Shown here piece after piece: positions 39,963 to 48,179 of a DNA stretch of 64,000 nt. Numbering within the stretch: position 1 is the stretch's first letter; each line of letters begins with the position of its first letter. The stretch is from the NCBI RefSeq assembly GCF_022968795.1, contig NZ_JALJRB010000001.1, forward strand, positions 1 through 64,000. The letters are read 5' to 3'. The position numbers and the translations under genes were made by a program. The notes under the pieces were generated by a model. It was not told the origin of the DNA and did not search any database. It saw only the letters and a program-made list of their open reading frames with translations. The DNA is from Desulfatitalea alkaliphila. Lineage in GTDB: Bacteria > Desulfobacterota > Desulfobacteria > Desulfobacterales > Desulfosarcinaceae.

Positions 39963-40250
39963 GCCACCCCCGCCACCCCCTAACCATCTCTAATCGATAG
40001 AATACCTTCAACTTAAAACTTAACACTTTAAACTTAAAACTGGCCCGCCAGGGCCTCTGGGTGCCACCCGCGTTACCCATGCCAAAACGACATGCGATTG
40101 CCCTGGCCGACTTCCGCCACAAGGTTGACAAGCGCCGCACCGCAAGATAGTCTCCGCGCGCGGAGTTGGATTCCCGACCAAATGCGGCAGTGCGTGATTG
40201 TTCCTTGGTCCGTCGCCCCTACCCCGGCAACAGTTTAAGAAGGAGGAATA

Positions 40251-41282
40251 ATGAAAAGGTGTGCTTGCCTTAAGGCCATGGTTCTGATGGGATGTTGTCT
40301 CTGGATCGCCCTGGGTGTGGTCATCCCCCAAGGCGCCGAGGCCAAAACCGTCACCCTTACCTACAGCAACTTTTTCCCGCCCACCCACATTCAAAGCCAA
40401 CTGGCCGAGCAGTGGTGCCAAGAGGTGGAAAAGCGCACCGAAGGCCGGGTACGCATCAAGTACTTTGCCGGCGGTACGCTGACCCCCGCCAACCAGACCT
40501 ATGGCGGCGTGCTGGACGGCATTTCGGACATCGGCATGTCCGCCTTCGCATATACCCGCGGCCGATTTCCGGTCATGGCCATCGTCGACATGCCCTTGGG
40601 CTATCCCACCGGCGTCGCCGCCACGGCGGTGGCCAACGCGGTTCAGGCCAAGTTCCAACCCGAAGAGCTGGCCAATACCCAGGTGATGTATTTGCACGCC
40701 CACGGCCCCGGCATCATTCACACCCGCGGCAAGCCGGTGCGCACCCTGGAAGACTTGAAGGGCGTAACCATTCGCTCCACCGGTTTCAGCGCCGAAATGG
40801 TCAAGGCGCTGGGCGCGACCCCGGTGGCGCAACCCATGCCCGAAGCCTACCAGAGCCTCCAAAAAGGGGTGGTGGACGGCAGCGCCCATCCCATCGAAGC
40901 CAACCAGGGATGGAAGCTGGGCGAAGTGGTCCATCACGCCACCATGGCCTACTCCGTGGGTTACACCACCGCCTTCTTCGTGGTGATCAACAAAGACAAA
41001 TGGAACAGCCTGGAAGCCCGGGATCGGGAAACCATCGAAGCCATCAACGCCCAATGGGCCGTTAAACACGGCGAGGCGTGGGACAGCAGCGACACCGAGG
41101 GATTGCGGGCGTTCTTTCAACAGGGCAACAGCGCCTTCGGTCTGGACAGCCGGGAAGCGGCACGCTGGGAGGCGGCGGTGGCCCCCATGATCGATGCCTA
41201 TGGCCAAAAACTGGAAGATGACGGTCATAACGGCAAGGCCATTCTGAAGGCCATTCGCGAAACATTGAAAAACCATCGTTAA
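40251..41282 (+). CDS. dctP: TRAP transporter solute-binding subunit
   Basis: Periplasmic binding protein, 343 residues, of a tripartite ATP-independent transporter driven by ion gradients. Signal peptide about 1-31 (ends QGAEAKT). The DctP core is visible in LTYSNFFPPTHIQS, FAGGTLTPANQTYGGVLDGISDIG and TIRSTGFSAEMVKALGATPVA, where the conserved Arg binds the substrate carboxylate. The start follows AAGAAGGAGGAATA. It is followed by dctQ and dctM; a strong hairpin between dctP and dctQ may keep the binding protein in excess. The substrate (probably an organic acid) is not determined. Confidence 0.93.
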   Translation: MKRCACLKAMVLMGCCLWIALGVVIPQGAEAKTVTLTYSNFFPPTHIQSQLAEQWCQEVEKRTEGRVRIKYFAGGTLTPANQTYGGVLDGISDIGMSAFAYTRGRFPVMAIVDMPLGYPTGVAATAVANAVQAKFQPEELANTQVMYLHAHGPGIIHTRGKPVRTLEDLKGVTIRSTGFSAEMVKALGATPVAQPMPEAYQSLQKGVVDGSAHPIEANQGWKLGEVVHHATMAYSVGYTTAFFVVINKDKWNSLEARDRETIEAINAQWAVKHGEAWDSSDTEGLRAFFQQGNSAFGLDSREAARWEAAVAPMIDAYGQKLEDDGHNGKAILKAIRETLKNHR

Positions 41283-41306
41283 CCCAATGGAATCCACGGG
41301 GGCGTA

Positions 41307-41345
41307 GGGGCGCGGCGGCGGCAACCGCCGGCATCCCGGCGCCCC
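41307..41345 (+). other. Stem-loop between dctP and dctQ
   Basis: Outer stem GGGGCGC/GCGCCCC and inner stem CGGCGG/CCGCCG. A GC-rich intercistronic hairpin without a T tract, more likely to stabilise the dctP message or attenuate transcription than to terminate fully. Confidence 0.55.
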
Positions 41346-41378
41346 CCGCCTTTGCCAGCAACAGCCACGGCCAATCCC

Positions 41379-41864
41379 ATGAATCTGATCTGGAAAGCGT
41401 TTCAATGGATCACGGATAAGGCAAAAGCCGCCGGCGGCCTTTGCCTGGTCGGCATGACGGTGCTGACCTGCGCCGACATCATCGGCCGTTTCTTCAAATA
41501 TCCCATTTTCGGTTCCGTGGAACTGGTCACCTTCATGGGCGCCCTGGCCGTCGCCTTCGCCCTGCCGTTCACCCACCAGACCAACGGCCATATCGGCGTG
41601 GAGCTGGTGGTGCGGCGCCTGACGCTGAAAACCCGGCTGATCATCCACATTCTGACCGGACTTGCCGGTTCGACCCTGTTCGCGGTGGTGGCCTGGCGCA
41701 TGTGGGTGTACGGCCTGAATCTGAATCAGGCGGGGGAGGTGTCCATGAATCTCCAGCTGCCGGAGTACCTCATCGTTCTGGCGGTGGCCGCCTGCTTCTT
41801 TGTTTTGACCATTGTCATTCTCAGGGGGGTGATCGAAGCCTTCGGTCAATTGAAAACCAAATGA
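41379..41864 (+). CDS. dctQ: TRAP transporter small permease subunit
   Basis: 161-residue integral membrane protein with four hydrophobic segments, the DctQ layout: AGGLCLVGMTVLTCADIIGRFF, SVELVTFMGALAVAFALPF, IIHILTGLAGSTLFAVVAW and YLIVLAVAACFFVLTIVIL. The conserved GRF..P...GSVEL motif of helix 1-2 is clear. The start at 41379 (MNLIWK) is the Met nearest the first amphipathic helix; an ATG at 41352 is possible. No strong ribosome site is visible. It overlaps dctM by four bases (ATGA). Confidence 0.9.
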   Translation: MNLIWKAFQWITDKAKAAGGLCLVGMTVLTCADIIGRFFKYPIFGSVELVTFMGALAVAFALPFTHQTNGHIGVELVVRRLTLKTRLIIHILTGLAGSTLFAVVAWRMWVYGLNLNQAGEVSMNLQLPEYLIVLAVAACFFVLTIVILRGVIEAFGQLKTK

Positions 41865-43174
41865 ATCCCACACTGATCGGTATTGCCGGCATCGTGCTGA
41901 TGGTGATCGTTTTCCTGACGCGCATGCCCGTCTCCTATGTCATGACCCTGGTGGGCCTGGCCGGTTTCAGCCTCCTGGTATCGACCCAGGGCGCCCTGAA
42001 CATGCTGGCCAAGGATATCTATTCGGTCTTCGCCTCTTATGGCCTGACCACCATCCCCCTCTTCATCCTCATGGGCCAACTGGCCTTCAGCAGCGGCATC
42101 AGCCGGCGATTGTACGACACGGCCTATAAATTCATGGGCAGCACCCGCGGCGGGCTGGCCATCGCCACGGTTTCGGCCTGCACCGCCTTCGGATCGGTGT
42201 GCGGCTCCAGTCCGGCCACGGCGGCCACCATGGCCACGGTGGGCCTGCCGGAAATGAAACGGTTCAAATATGCGGACGAGCTGGCCACCGGCGCCGTCGC
42301 CTCGGGCGGCGGCCTGGGGATGATCATGCCCCCCAGCGTGGTGCTGATCGTTTACGGCGTCCTGACCGAGCAATCCATCGGCAAGCTGTTCGTGGCCGGC
42401 ATCGTCCCGGCCATCCTGATCACCTTGCTTTTTTGCCTGGCGATTCTGGTCTGGTGCACCATCGCGCCCCAGCAAGGGCCCCGGGGCGAAAGCTTTTCCT
42501 GGAAAGAGCGGATCAAAGCACTGGGCGATCTGGGGGAAACCCTGCTGGTGTTCGCCCTGGTGATGGGGGGGCTCTTTTTCGGCTGGTTCACCCCCACCGA
42601 AGCGGCGGCGGTGGGGGTTTTCGGCGTGGTGGCGGTCTCCTTGCTGCGGCGGCGCCTCACCTGGAAGGGGTTCGTAGCGGCGCTTTACGAAACGTTGCGC
42701 ACCTCGTGCATGGTGATGATGCTCATCGCCGGCGCCATGGTGTTCGGCAAATTCATGGCGGTGACGCGCATTCCTTTCGACATCGCCCAATGGATCGAGC
42801 ACCTGAACCTGGCGCCCATCCTGATTCTGGCCGTCATCGTGCTGGTCTATTTCGTCGGCGGCTGCTTCATGGATTCCCTGGCCCTGGTGATGCTCACCGT
42901 GCCCATCTTTCTGCCCCTGATCCTCCACTTGGGCTACGATCCCATCTGGTTCGGCATCGTGATCGTGATGGTGACCGAAATGGGGGTGATCACGCCGCCG
43001 GTGGGCATCAATGTCTACGTGGTCTACGGGGTGGCCCTGGGCATGAAGGAAGAGGTGGCCCTGGAGTCGATCTTCAAGGGCATCCTGCCCTTCCTGCTGG
43101 CCATCTTCGTCGGCATCGCCCTCATCGCCCTATTCCCCCAGCTGGTGCTGTTTCTCCCCAACCTGATGTATTAA
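41861..43174 (+). CDS. dctM: TRAP transporter large permease subunit
   Basis: 437-residue permease with about 12 membrane segments that forms the elevator-type transport domain. Landmarks: GSSPATAATMATVGLPEM, GGLGMIMPPSVVLIVYG, GWFTPTEAAAVGV and GVITPPVGINVYVV, the last two being DctM signatures. Translation is coupled to dctQ by the ATGA overlap at 41861. Convergent with the DUF1786 gene. Confidence 0.95.
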   Translation: MNPTLIGIAGIVLMVIVFLTRMPVSYVMTLVGLAGFSLLVSTQGALNMLAKDIYSVFASYGLTTIPLFILMGQLAFSSGISRRLYDTAYKFMGSTRGGLAIATVSACTAFGSVCGSSPATAATMATVGLPEMKRFKYADELATGAVASGGGLGMIMPPSVVLIVYGVLTEQSIGKLFVAGIVPAILITLLFCLAILVWCTIAPQQGPRGESFSWKERIKALGDLGETLLVFALVMGGLFFGWFTPTEAAAVGVFGVVAVSLLRRRLTWKGFVAALYETLRTSCMVMMLIAGAMVFGKFMAVTRIPFDIAQWIEHLNLAPILILAVIVLVYFVGGCFMDSLALVMLTVPIFLPLILHLGYDPIWFGIVIVMVTEMGVITPPVGINVYVVYGVALGMKEEVALESIFKGILPFLLAIFVGIALIALFPQLVLFLPNLMY

Positions 43175-43242
43175 CCCAGCCGGGGAACGAAACAGCGCCG
43201 GAAAGCCGCCATGTAACCGTCTTGGTGGTCGCTGCGGTCTCT

Positions 43243-44319
43243 TTAAAGGTAACGGATGGGGGGCATGCCTTTGCGACAGCGCAGGGCTTCCAGCAGCCCT
43301 ACGGTGCCGGTCATCATGTTGTCGCCCCATGGGGCTCCCCAGATGATGGGCAATCGGCTTGGCCCCAGCAGGCCGCGTTTGGGGCCGGTGGCGATGATGG
43401 CCCCGAGGGCGTCGAACCCCACGGCATGCCGCAGATAGGCGCCGTGCCCTCCTTCGGCCAGAATCCGGTCATGGCGCACCCGTCCTTCGGCCAGCTCCCG
43501 CAAGAGCGCTTCCAGACGTTCCAGGGTGATGTCCCGCGTGTGGTACTCCACGAAGCCGGCCACCCGGTCTTGCTCCATCACGGCGGCCACGGTGTGGGAG
43601 GTGGCGACATCCAGGATCATCACCGGTTGAGCACCGCGAGCATGGGGATCCTGCGCCGCGCCCGTCATGGCGGCCATGCCGCTGTCCATCACGTACACCT
43701 CCGCGGCGCCCAATTCGCGGGCGCCGCGCGCCATGGCGCCAAGGCGGGTGAAGGCCGGAGGCACTTCATCGTCGCGGAACAACAGGGTGTGGGGCAGTGG
43801 TGAGCGGTCCAGCATCGTCTGAAACAGGTTGTGGCGAAAATCGAGGTGGGACACGCCCTGCGGCGCCGCGCCATGGTCCTGGGCGCAAAGGGCCACCGCA
43901 TCAAAGTTCATGGGAAACCCTAGGCCTTCGATGATCCGGGCGATCCGCACCGGCTGCACATCCTCCAGCACGATGGGAGCATACCGCTCGTCGCCGGCCA
44001 ACCGGTCGATGGCCTTCTCATCGATCAAACGGATGCCCCAATCGCGCACCCGCGCCATATCGTGGTGCAAGGTAGCCGCCGCCGAATGCGACATCAGCAC
44101 CTCGGCATCGGCGGCCCGCCGGCGCAGCGCCGCCGTCACCGGTCCGCCGCCCATCTCCACGCCGGTCACCAGCAGGTTTCCTTGCGTCGCATCGATCCGC
44201 CCAGCCACCAGCCGCACGGGCGACGGCGCCACGGCCTTGAAATGTTCGCCGGTCGCGGCATCGTACAACAAGATGTCCATGGTCCCGGCACCGATATCGA
44301 TCATCAAAAATCGGCCCAT
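43243..44319 (-). CDS. DUF1786 family protein (ASKHA/actin-like ATPase fold)
   Basis: 358 residues. The start has the phosphate-1 loop of the actin/Hsp70/sugar-kinase fold: FLMIDIGAGTMDILLYD (about 5-20). A second glycine-rich block, MILDVATSHTVAAVMEQ, matches the phosphate-2 loop, and ILAEGGHGAYL resembles the adenosine motif. DUF1786 proteins are found in anaerobes and have no proven role; some were named as relatives of pyruvate formate-lyase activating proteins without evidence. The start at 44319 follows AAGGAA at long spacing. It is convergent with the TRAP operon and divergent from hflK. Confidence 0.8.
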   Translation of the reverse strand: MGRFLMIDIGAGTMDILLYDAATGEHFKAVAPSPVRLVAGRIDATQGNLLVTGVEMGGGPVTAALRRRAADAEVLMSHSAAATLHHDMARVRDWGIRLIDEKAIDRLAGDERYAPIVLEDVQPVRIARIIEGLGFPMNFDAVALCAQDHGAAPQGVSHLDFRHNLFQTMLDRSPLPHTLLFRDDEVPPAFTRLGAMARGARELGAAEVYVMDSGMAAMTGAAQDPHARGAQPVMILDVATSHTVAAVMEQDRVAGFVEYHTRDITLERLEALLRELAEGRVRHDRILAEGGHGAYLRHAVGFDALGAIIATGPKRGLLGPSRLPIIWGAPWGDNMMTGTVGLLEALRCRKGMPPIRYL

Positions 44320-44481
44320 TAGGCATAATTCCTTTCCTGGCAAAACAATAAACAAAAGGATCGGCCACCGCCAGCTTGTCATCGGTGGATAACAACCCAA
44401 TCCTATCAAGATAAAGGATCCAAAAGAGTAAGGCAAATCCGATTCATCGGACAGCGCCCCGGACAAGACGCCCGATAAGGC

Positions 44482-44510
44482 TTGACCCAATTCACCGATC
44501 AATATACCCT
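44482..44510 (+). promoter_or_regulatory. Possible sigma-70 promoter for hflKC
   Basis: TTGACC at 44482 with TATACC 15 or TACCCT 17 bases further. Modest match; the rest of the 305-base divergent gap 44320-44624 shows nothing else. Confidence 0.35.
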
Positions 44511-44624
44511 TTCGGGCGAAACCTGCCAAAGATGATCCGTATCACCGGTCCAACCCGCTGCATCGGCGCTTTGGAAAATATTTCTTTTTCATCGGCCTCC
44601 GGCCGATTTCCCACAGGAGGAAGC

Positions 44625-45641
44625 ATGAGTCAGTACAAATGGCCGTCATCGGAAGAAAAAATGCCTGAATGGGTCGAAAAAGCCCAGGCCATGTTCAAGC
44701 GTTACGGCCCCTTTGCCTATATCGGGATACTGGCTGTGGTGGTGCTGGTCTGGCTGGCCACGGGCATCTATGTCGTGGGACCCGGCGAACAAGGCGTCGA
44801 ACGCCGCTTCGGCAAACATGTCAACACCACCGACCCTGGTTTGAACTACCGCATCCCCTGGCCTATCATGACCGCCGACGTGGTGGATGTATCCAGTATC
44901 CGGCGCGTGGAGGTCGGCTTTCGCAGCATGCGCGCCGGCCGCGATCAGACCATCCTGGAGGAGTCCCTGATGCTCACCCGGGACGAAAACATCGTGGACG
45001 TGCAGGTGATCGTGCAGTATCGCATCAAGGATGCGGCCGAATATCTCTTTCGGGTCAAGGATCCGGAAAATGTGCTGACCACTTCGGTGGAGGTCGCGCT
45101 GCGCAGCACGGTGGGCCGCATGTTGATCGACGAGGTGATCACCGAGCGACGCGCCGAAGTGCAAGCCGACACCAAGGAGTTCCTGGAACGGCTGGTGGAC
45201 GCTTATCGGACCGGCATCCTGGTCACCGACGTGCGTTTGCAGGTGGCCGATGCCCCCGCCCAGGTAAGGGACGCCTTTCATGAGGTGGTTCGGGCGCGGG
45301 AGGACCGGGAGCGTCTGGTCAACGAGGCCCAGGCTTACATGGAAGACATCCTGCCCAGAGCCCGCGGCGTGGCGCAGCGCATCAGCGAAGAGTCCATCGC
45401 CTACCGTGAAGAACGCGTCCGGCGCGCCAGGGGCGATGCCAACCGTTTTTCCCAGGTGCTGACCGAATACCGGGAAGCCCCCGACGTCACCCGCGAACGC
45501 ATGCATATCGAAGCCTTGGAAAGGGTCCTGGCCGAATCGCAAAAGGTCCTCATCAGCGACAATGCGGACAAAGGGGTGCTGCCGCTGCTGCCGCTGCGCG
45601 GCCTGGAAGGTGCCGTGCCGCCGCGAAGCAACAACCGCTGA
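44625..45641 (+). CDS. hflK: HflK, FtsH protease modulator
   Basis: SPFH/prohibitin-family inner-membrane protein, 338 residues. With HflC it forms a cage around FtsH and limits degradation of membrane proteins. TM about 28-50 (FAYIGILAVVVLVWLATGIYVV), then the SPFH domain (GPGEQGVERRFGK, IPWPIMTADVVDVSSIRRVEVG) and a C-terminal helical region (AQAYMEDILPRARGVAQRISEE). The start at 44625 follows ACAGGAGGAAGC. 92 bases separate it from hflC on the same strand. Confidence 0.93.
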   Translation: MSQYKWPSSEEKMPEWVEKAQAMFKRYGPFAYIGILAVVVLVWLATGIYVVGPGEQGVERRFGKHVNTTDPGLNYRIPWPIMTADVVDVSSIRRVEVGFRSMRAGRDQTILEESLMLTRDENIVDVQVIVQYRIKDAAEYLFRVKDPENVLTTSVEVALRSTVGRMLIDEVITERRAEVQADTKEFLERLVDAYRTGILVTDVRLQVADAPAQVRDAFHEVVRAREDRERLVNEAQAYMEDILPRARGVAQRISEESIAYREERVRRARGDANRFSQVLTEYREAPDVTRERMHIEALERVLAESQKVLISDNADKGVLPLLPLRGLEGAVPPRSNNR

Positions 45642-45733
45642 CGCCGTCCGCGACGCATTGCCGCCGGGGGTTTTCCTTCTCCCGGCAGATCTGAAACAAG
45701 AGGACCTACGCAACATCAGAAAGGATCATTGAC

Positions 45734-46633
45734 ATGAAAAACCAGGCAAACCGTTTGCCCATACCTTTGGTGGCCGCCATCGTGGCGCTGGCGGTGATCG
45801 CCGTCGTCGCCGTCCAGGGCATCGTCATCGTCGACGAAACCAACCAGGCCATCATCACCCAGTTCGGCGAATACCGCCGTACCATCAACGAGGCGGGCCT
45901 GCACTACAAGATTCCGTTCATTCAGAAAGTCAGCTTTCTGGAACGTCGCATGCTCTCGTCCGATGCCCTCTCCCAGGAGTATCTCACCCTGGACAAAAAG
46001 CGGGCGGTGGTGGACCATGTAACCCGCTGGCGGATTGCCGATCCGCTGGAGTTTTTCGTCACCGTACGAACCGAAATGGGCGCCCAGGCGCGTTTGGACG
46101 ACATCGTGGGCTCCGAGCTACGGCGCCAACTGGCTGTGCACAACCTTGAAAACGTCATCGCCGACGATCGCGAACCCATCATGGAGTTAATCGCCGAATC
46201 CTCGCGCCTGGAGGCCAAACGGTTCGGCATTCACGTCGTGGACGTGCGCATCAAACGGGCCGACCTGCCGCCGGCGGTGCAGCAGAGCGTCTTTCAACGC
46301 ATGGAAGCCGAGCGCAAACGGGAATCGGCCCGCTATCGCGCCGAGGGCGAGGAGCGCGGCGCATTGATTCGGGCCGAAGCGGAACGGGAGCGCACGGTGA
46401 TATTGGCCGATGCCCAGGAAGCGGCCCAAACCCTGCGGGGCGAGGGTGACGCGCAGGCCATCGCCATCTACGCAGAAGCGTTCAACCAGGATCCGGAATT
46501 TTACGCCTTTACACGCCGCTTGGAAGCATATGAGAAGTTGCTCGGCGAGAAGGATATTCTGGTGCTGGACAGCAATTCCGACTTCTTCAAGTACCTGGTC
46601 AGCCACGAGATGCCGGCCGGCGCCCGGCGCTAA
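45734..46633 (+). CDS. hflC: HflC, FtsH protease modulator
   Basis: 299-residue SPFH protein, partner of HflK. TM about 8-28 (PLVAAIVALAVIAVVAVQGIVIV), SPFH core (ETNQAIITQFGEYRRTINEAG, FVTVRTEMGAQARLDDIVGSELRR) and the characteristic FQRMEAERKRESARYRAEGEE coiled coil followed by GDAQAIAIYAEAFNQDPEFY. The start at 45734 follows AAGGATCATTGAC. A strong inverted repeat follows it at 46661-46695. Confidence 0.95.
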   Translation: MKNQANRLPIPLVAAIVALAVIAVVAVQGIVIVDETNQAIITQFGEYRRTINEAGLHYKIPFIQKVSFLERRMLSSDALSQEYLTLDKKRAVVDHVTRWRIADPLEFFVTVRTEMGAQARLDDIVGSELRRQLAVHNLENVIADDREPIMELIAESSRLEAKRFGIHVVDVRIKRADLPPAVQQSVFQRMEAERKRESARYRAEGEERGALIRAEAERERTVILADAQEAAQTLRGEGDAQAIAIYAEAFNQDPEFYAFTRRLEAYEKLLGEKDILVLDSNSDFFKYLVSHEMPAGARR

Positions 46634-46660
46634 CCAGCTAAAGGGCCATAAAAAGTGGGT

Positions 46661-46695
46661 GGGTGGCTGCCGCCGATTAAAGGCGGCAGCCACCC
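46661..46695. terminator. Bidirectional hairpin between hflC and the Ig-like gene
   Basis: Perfect 14-bp stem GGGTGGCTGCCGCC with a seven-base loop. On the minus strand it is followed after a few bases by TTTTTA, so it can end the convergent Ig-like gene's transcript; on the plus strand it follows hflC by 27 bases. Confidence 0.65.
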
Positions 46696-46744
46696 CTCAT
46701 GAGCCGCTCCGCTCATTGTTGCTGATGCTGCATATTCATCCACT

Positions 46745-46812
46745 GATCACCCCGAAGCAGTCTGGAGCAGAGATGCGCAAAAAGGAAGTTGCTTTGCCGG
46801 GAGTCCTCAGAA
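46745..46812. repeat. Probable degenerate copy of the TAAGGGCTCGCG repeat (right half)
   Basis: Resembles 39781-39848 in order and spacing (GATC..., GAAGCAG/GGAGCAG, GATGC, GGAAGTT, GGGAGTCCT versus CGCGAGCCCT) but with many changes. The stop codon of the Ig-like gene lies within it. Confidence 0.4.
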
Positions 46813-47265
46813 GGGACTGATGAAATAATCTTCCCCTTTTTTGACCTCCACGCCCCCCACGCCGGTCAAATCCACAGGCCCCTCGTCCTGGGCATAATCC
46901 ACCTTGATCCGAATCGTGGCGACCCCCAGCGGTTTGCCGCCGGCATCCATCACGGTACAGGTAATGCGATGGTTGCCCACGCTCAATCCGTCATGGACCA
47001 ATGAACGACCGCTGCCGATCTCCCCGTCCACCTGGGATGTCCAGACCACGGCGGCATTACCCACCGTCCTGCCTTGTGCATCCCTGACGGTCACTGAAAA
47101 ATTGATCTCCTCGCCGACCACGAAAACACCGTCATGACGCGGTGTGTCAATGCGCACCGTCGGCCCCTCATCGGCCGTTGCCGCCACCGCTCCGCTAACG
47201 GCCGAAACAACCACCAAGGCGACCACCAGGCGGATCGCCAACCCCCGATTGAACTGACTATTCAT
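46807..47265 (-). CDS. Exported Ig-like domain protein
   Basis: 152 residues. Signal peptide about 1-31 (LVVALVVVSAVSGAVAATA), then a single Ig-like/cadherin-type beta domain: VRIDTPRHDGVFVVGEEINFSVTVRDAQGR and VVWTSQVDGEIGSGRSLVHDGLSVGNHRITC. Such domains usually mediate adhesion or interaction at the cell surface. The start at 47265 follows AGAAGGAGAAAGAC. It is convergent with hflC and divergent from uppP. Confidence 0.8.
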   Translation of the reverse strand: MNSQFNRGLAIRLVVALVVVSAVSGAVAATADEGPTVRIDTPRHDGVFVVGEEINFSVTVRDAQGRTVGNAAVVWTSQVDGEIGSGRSLVHDGLSVGNHRITCTVMDAGGKPLGVATIRIKVDYAQDEGPVDLTGVGGVEVKKGEDYFISPF

Positions 47266-47384
47266 TGTCTTTCTCCTTCTATGATGACTGCTAAACAAAA
47301 AGCGATTTTCATAACACGAAACCGGTAACAATGCCAGGCACGAATCTTCTTGACAAGCGGCCCGATTTTTTCTCTAAGGGCCGG

Positions 47385-48179
47385 ATGGAAACATGGATCG
47401 CGGTCATCATTCTGGGAATCATCGAGGGCATCACCGAATTTCTACCCGTCTCTTCCACCGGCCATCTGCTCATTGCCGGCCATTGGCTTTCGCCCCGTAG
47501 TGACCTGTTCAATATCGTCATCCAAAGCGGTGCGGTGCTGGCCGTGCTGCCCCTTTTCCCCGAAAGGCTGCGCCAATTTTTCTTTGAGTGGCGCCGACGG
47601 AGCACCCAAGTTTATCTGTTGAAAATCGCGGTGGCCTTCGGCATCACCGGCATCGGCGGCCTCTTCCTGCACAGCCGTGGCTTCGAGCTGCCCGAAACAT
47701 TGGGGCCGGTGGCCTGGGCCCTGCTCATCGGCGGCATCGCCTTCATCCTGGTGGAAAAGCGGCTCCAGGGACGGCCCGTCCATACCGACATCACCTGGAT
47801 GGTGGTACTGGCCGTGGCGGTCGGGCAGCTGATCGCCGCCGTCTTTCCGGGCGCCTCGCGCTCCGGGTCCACCATCTTGCTGATGCTGCTGTTGGGGGTC
47901 AGCCGGCCGGCGGCCACGGAGTTCTCTTTTCTGGTAGGCATCCCCACCATGCTGGCGGCGGGCGGTCTGAAGATTTACAGCGCCCTGGTCCATCCGCCGA
48001 TCGACGCCCTGCCCGAAGATTGGGGCATGGTGCTGCTGGGCTTCGTGGTTTCCGCCGGGGTCTCTTTCATTGCCGTTGGCTGGCTGCTGCGTTTCATCCA
48101 GACCCACACCTTCATCGTTTTCGGCTGGTACCGCATCGCGGTGGCGGGTGTGCTCGGCGCGCTCTTTCTATTTCAATAG
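47385..48179 (+). CDS. uppP: Undecaprenyl-diphosphatase (BacA/UppP)
   Basis: Membrane phosphatase that recycles undecaprenyl pyrophosphate for peptidoglycan synthesis; 264 residues, the family's length. Both signatures are intact: EGITEFLPVSSTGH near the N-terminus and FPGASRSGSTI in the second half, with about eight membrane helices. The start at 47385 follows AAGGG; a Met at 47331 would add 18 hydrophilic residues not seen in the family. The last seven bases overlap the convergent aminotransferase gene. Confidence 0.93.
   Translation: METWIAVIILGIIEGITEFLPVSSTGHLLIAGHWLSPRSDLFNIVIQSGAVLAVLPLFPERLRQFFFEWRRRSTQVYLLKIAVAFGITGIGGLFLHSRGFELPETLGPVAWALLIGGIAFILVEKRLQGRPVHTDITWMVVLAVAVGQLIAAVFPGASRSGSTILLMLLLGVSRPAATEFSFLVGIPTMLAAGGLKIYSALVHPPIDALPEDWGMVLLGFVVSAGVSFIAVGWLLRFIQTHTFIVFGWYRIAVAGVLGALFLFQ

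Larger units (their letters stand above)
39519..40055. repeat. Composite repeat island bounded by inverted ACTTAAA arrays
   Basis: About 540 bp without genes. Both ends carry a GC-rich block (GGCGGGC) joined to a roughly 33-bp ACTTAAA-type array; left and right arrays are inverted copies with a single mismatch over most of their length. Inside lie a TG dinucleotide run, a 185-bp element with its own terminal inverted repeats, and a 20-bp palindrome. The rest of the gap (39383-39518, 40056-40250) shows nothing recognised. Confidence 0.75.

Noticed and set aside
41441-41860. In-frame extension upstream of dctM
   Set aside because: It is the alternate frame of dctQ; the ATGA overlap at 41861 starts a normal DctM.
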